A stretch of DNA of 64,000 bases. Source: Sabethes cyaneus (Eukaryota > Arthropoda > Insecta > Diptera > Culicidae). The stretch is taken from positions 71,324,338 through 71,388,337 of the forward strand of contig NC_071354.1 in assembly GCF_943734655.1 (NCBI RefSeq), written 5' to 3'. Both the position numbers and the translations under genes were made by a program. Below the pieces are notes generated by a model. The model was not told the DNA's origin and ran no database searches. It saw nothing but the letters and a program-made list of their open reading frames with translations. Below, piece by piece: positions 60,155 to 64,000 of this stretch. Each line of letters begins with the position of its first letter. The first letter of the stretch is position 1.

Positions 60155-60412
60155 AAGGTAATTAGGTGATCTCCAAGTGGCTTTATGGAAAGGCAAATGC
60201 TTTCGATCACCAGGTCCCGGAAAACTGCAATAGGGTAGCTGTGGGACCCTACTATGTCATGAGCGTGCATAGAGTCATATACAAGAAATGAAAAAAAACA
60301 TGACGCTTGCCTACCTGTGGTATGTTGCCCCCAGCTGCGCATTGAACGCTTCATTGTCGTAGTCGGGTCTATTCTCGTGTAGGTGGTGCATGTTGACATG
60401 GCTGAAACTGAA
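60155..60412 (-). pseudogene. RTE-type endonuclease fragment H
   Basis: The minus strand reads NMHHLHENRPDYDNEAFNAQ LGATY (equivalent of HxxRPDDExEaFYAqLexxYD), then VGSHSYPI-AVF, RDLVIESICLSIKPLGDHL (equivalent of RNLVIGSTFFxHKxxHKxTW). About 250 bp, highly decayed, with no complete domain. It abuts another RTE 3' end to its right, as copy B abuts copy C. Confidence 0.7.
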
Positions 60413-60424
60413 AAAACGTCCTTT

Positions 60425-60610
60425 TATCTTCTTCCTCCTCTTCTAACAGCAAAGAACCGGATTGGCTCGTAGTGTATCAAGAACAAGCCTGTATTGAGTT
60501 CAGTCCTGGGATACTCGTCACCAATTTATTGAGCGTCTCGGCATTCGCAAGACGACTTCTCTTGATGATTTCTCTAGCATGTTGGGCTCCTCTACTCCTG
60601 GAGTCTCTAT
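60425..60610 (-). mobile_element. RTE-type LINE 3' end, fragment I
   Basis: The interval resembles the 3' end of RTE copies read on the minus strand: tcttcttcctcctcttct, agcaaagaaccgga-tggctcgt, atcaagaacaagcct, ttcagtcctgggatactcgtc and gagcgtctcg. It corresponds to the segment around 29,985-30,110 of copy C but belongs to a divergent subfamily. About 185 bp; the rest is missing. Confidence 0.6.
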
Positions 60611-61733
60611 AGCATAAACTCTATTGCTCAACAACACAAACCACTGCTGGCTCTAATCCAAACTCGTGCTAATATCACGACTTTGGTAAAAGGCTGTTAT
60701 CAAAGTCTTTGCATCGAACGAGGCAAGAAAGCAAGCAATGCTGATCCCCCACATCAAAATACTCGGAGCCTGAACACCTCGGCACGACCAATGAAAACTG
60801 AGAATAGCAACTTGCTTCATAAATGATAAGCACAAAATCACTTTTTGAAGTATATAGTTCCTAAGTTGATAAGCATTTCCTCTTGCCAATGCAAATATGT
60901 AGAGATATGTCCAATAATAAATGATTTCTATTATAAAAGATATTACAATAGAAATAGGTTATTAATTAATGGAGCTAGTAATGTTTTAATATGTAAAGAC
61001 TGAATCCGAAAAAAAAATGTATGGACCTGATTTACATCAGAAAATTCTAATTAAAAGCTTCTGCAAAAACCAATTCCTACGTAAGTGCCAAATAAAGCAT
61101 CACGATTAACTTTGAAAAAATTCTATTCATTTGACATATCTATACAGCCATGATTATGTCTCGAAAACTGCCCACTAAATAATTGTATCGCCCAGTGAGT
61201 CTCCACGGGTAGACCGGCAACATTGTTGAAGCTAATCCCCTTTTCTGCATGTCGGCAAGTTTCAATCTTCTGGGACTCGAATCCATTAGCAATCAAAATA
61301 AACACTTGAAACTTTATATACCGCACACCGAGCTCACTTCAACAGCCGTGAAGCTGTTAAAGGTGATTATTTTACGCTTCGTAACGCTTAGAGCACTTTT
61401 CCTCTCCAATGGCGATGAAGTATCAGACCGCACCCAGGCAAATCAGGTGAGAATAATGAATTTTGGTTGAATTCGAAGGTATGGACTGGCAGCTAAAATG
61501 CCTCTAAGTAAACACAAGGGAGATGAATTCTTTGATCAATGAGATCTTTTGTCAGTGCTAGATGGAGCAAAATGTTGGACAACAATCACACAATTATCTG
61601 TCAGTCTACCAACAGTCATATGATGATTAAATCAGACTAATACGAAAGAAGTACGTTCCACACCTGAACAAAATACTATTAAGAACCTATATTTGGACTG
61701 AACGGTTCGTGAGATCAAACCTAGCACAACGTA
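60611..61733. other. unrecognised AT-rich DNA
   Basis: Open frames at 60,653-60,889 and 61,123-61,326 (minus) and 61,249-61,470 (plus) have no motifs. No element ends seen before the TA-flanked MITE. Confidence 0.5.
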
Positions 61734-62400
61734 GGGTTTGTTTCTAATTCCCGTCGTAGTAAGTAAAGCCATTCTAATTTTCATCATTTGTTGGATGGAT
61801 TTAATGCATACTCCAAAAGCTTATGTGCTGATTTGACTAAAACACACTTATCTTCCGATCCGTGCACTTTGGAATCACTGAAAAGCGATTATTAAAGCAT
61901 ATTATTGAAATTACGCAACTGACTTTATTGCTTAAATTCGTCGTACCGTTTTAAAATCTGTTCATCAAAATTTTTCATCGTCCGAACTAAAAATCACAAC
62001 AATGTTTACGAAGCTAACACGCATGAATTTGTGTAGGACGGCATGACAAATGTTATTCTGCAAAATTTCTGCAGGTCAGGCAAGTTTTCCTGGCTATAGA
62101 TTAACGACAATGCCTTGCATGAGCTATTTTCATTTATGAATGACGGAAATTAAAACGATTAGTCGACATTTTCTTCTTCGTCGCACAAAAAAACGTAGAA
62201 AATTTGGCTGGTAGGACTTCTTTAATGACAAAAAGCATTTGAATAGATCTCAGCTCACTTTGATTGATCGCGTATGATAGACAACAAACAAAAATATTAG
62301 CGAATAACTAATTTTATGTGTCATAAAAATGCTGATATTTTTAATAATTTGAGTTGGATAGGACGGGAATAGGCAATTACGACGAAGCAGCAACATACCC
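61734..62400 (-). mobile_element. 667-bp TA-flanked non-autonomous DNA element, copy 2
   Basis: Inverted copy of the element at 35,186-35,857. Flanked by TA at 61,732-61,733 and 62,401-62,402, beginning GGGTTTGTTTCTAATTCCCG and ending caacataccc. The two copies align along their whole length with scattered substitutions and small indels. No coding capacity. Confidence 0.88.
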
Positions 62401-62402
62401 TA

Positions 62403-64000
62403 CGTATCCAAACGGTATCTGCACTCCATCCGAAGTTTGACAAATTGTTCGAACTATAGGTTATTCCTTTATCAATGTGGACACCCAACTGATCTCAGCC
62501 CGTAGGCCATTACTTACTGTAGCAAAACATCATAAAAGATTTATTACCCTAATGGCATCACCATTTCACGCTAGCTTAGGCAAGTAGACAGTTTTATTGA
62601 CACTATCTTGCAACAGAATGCTGAATTAATAGGGAAACATTTGTCACCGTTCGTGAGCCATAGGATTCCTACAGGTAGGCGGTAAACCGTAGCACCAAAC
62701 TACTTGTTGCTTACCTGCAATCCACTGTCCACTACTACTGGTCACACGTAATAAATTATCTGCATTTGTTGCCTTCGGTCGGTCTACAGAATCAATGCAG
62801 TAGACACTTTCGCATAGATGCGGCCACCGCGCCCGTTCAAAATAAATCGAATTGTATTGCAGAGTATGTAAGATATTTCCTCTGTTCATTCAAGTGGTTT
62901 CCAATGCTCGGCCTAGTGAATACAGTCAACTTTGGGCAAATTAAACTCTTTAAAATATTATAAATTCTATTAAAAATTGAGTTCAAACAACTGAAATACA
63001 TATAGCTTTTACAAAAGTTGATATCAGATATTGTTTCAATCATTTTTTTTGAAGATACGTGACGATTTAAAATCAGAGTGCATGACGAACCTTCTATCCC
63101 GCCAGCAAACTGTCGAGAATTCTTTTATTTTCATTCGCATTCAACAGCAAACAACAAGCTATTTACAAACAAATAAAATACACAGCTCACAAAAAAGAAC
63201 AAGAAAACCTTCCTAGGTTGCTAGGTGGCTATATAGCCTTAGAAACTACACGAAATGTTTACATTGGGTAATAAAACGTTTATAGGCAATGGAGGATTTT
63301 TTTTTCTATTAAATTCTACTACTACTATTACTACTTTCGCTTTCAATAAAAATTTAATGTTATTCAAACGGCCTTATTCTTGGATTGAAATCGGTTTTTC
63401 GTTCAAAAGAGGGTGTATAAATCGATTAATGCTCCCATATTAAAGGTAATTTTCCCTTAATAGCGAATAATTTGCCAATGAGAATAAAATTTCAATTTAA
63501 AATAATACTTTAAATGTCCAGATAAACTTTGAACCACTAATTGTTCTCTTTCTCATTGAACCCATGCACTTCAAAAGAAATATATCCCATTAACCGAGTA
63601 TTATTTGTATACATTACTTTTCATTGTTAATTGTTTCGACAGCATTTAAACATTTTGCAATTATTGCGGAATGTTTTTGCATAAAAACATAAAAGCCGTC
63701 ATTACCAACATGTTAATGGCCCCCATTATTTGCGCGACAAGGTTTAATTTACTTTTAAAGTGCGAGCAACTAATTTTCTTTCATTAACCAACCAAAATTA
63801 CTTACAAGAATAATAGTTTATTTGGTGTGACATAAGACAACATTGAATTTAGTCAAATGGGCTCTGCCCATTTCCAAACAAAACTTCCAAGGTATATGAT
63901 ACAACCCTGCTGAGGAAGGTACTCTCGCACACAAAATACCGAGCCAAAGTGCACTGTTTATCGTTCCAGTGCCATTCCGCACTCCGAGTGTACCTAATCT
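62403..64000. other. unrecognised AT-rich DNA
   Basis: No gene, RNA or element end recognised through the right edge. Overlapping short frames near 62,640-63,440 on both strands lack motifs. Confidence 0.5.

Overview
The window is a repeat- and transposon-dense piece of an insect genome, probably a mosquito and probably heterochromatic. I recognise no intact host gene. The insect/mosquito call rests on element content: a mariner relative with D37E spacing, several RTE-type LINE copies, tRNA-derived SINEs, a BEL/Pao retrotransposon primed by tRNA-Phe and an R1-like LINE. This is inference; no single-copy marker gene confirms it.

Layout. (1) 1-10.37 kb is a 16-bp tandem satellite that runs off the left edge and fades into degenerate repeats by 10.53 kb. 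(2) 10.5-14.5 kb is mostly unrecognised DNA with a broken MADF-type DNA-binding domain and a 115-bp foldback. (3) 14,539-26,654 is one BEL/Pao LTR retrotransposon. It has 354-bp LTRs differing at 3 positions and a 5-bp target duplication. Three later insertions split it, and their junctions can be read to the base: a 5'-truncated LINE in gag (16,216-17,277), a 2,015-bp hAT-like element between protease and RT (18,249-20,263), and a 2,542-bp TTAA-flanked piggyBac-like giant foldback between RNase H and integrase (21,976-24,517). The hAT-like unit itself carries an old RTE relic, two MITEs and a SINE. (4) 27.2-31.5 kb holds a deleted ITmD37E mariner and two head-to-tail RTE copies. (5) 34.4-42.6 kb is a mosaic: SINEs, RTE fragments, a small element with a hammerhead-like motif, a 672-bp TA-flanked MITE, an R1-like LINE broken by another LINE, and an insect interspersed repeat. 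(6) 45.07-50.57 kb is a 10-bp satellite interrupted by 500 Ns, with an outlying block at 51.6 kb. (7) 50.7-64 kb has two more TIR elements, a long RTE copy (57.6-60.1 kb), a second 667-bp copy of the TA MITE in inverted orientation, and unrecognised DNA with two weak candidate exons.

How it fits together. The region works as an insertion sink. Target-site duplications give a readable order: BEL landed recently, then the LINE, hAT-like and piggyBac-like elements landed in BEL. Elsewhere a SINE landed in an RTE copy and a LINE landed in an R1-like LINE. BEL's coding capacity is lost through three frameshifts in addition to the insertions. The most notable items are the giant TTAA foldback, the composite hAT-like carrier, the hammerhead-like motif and the two hierarchical satellites.
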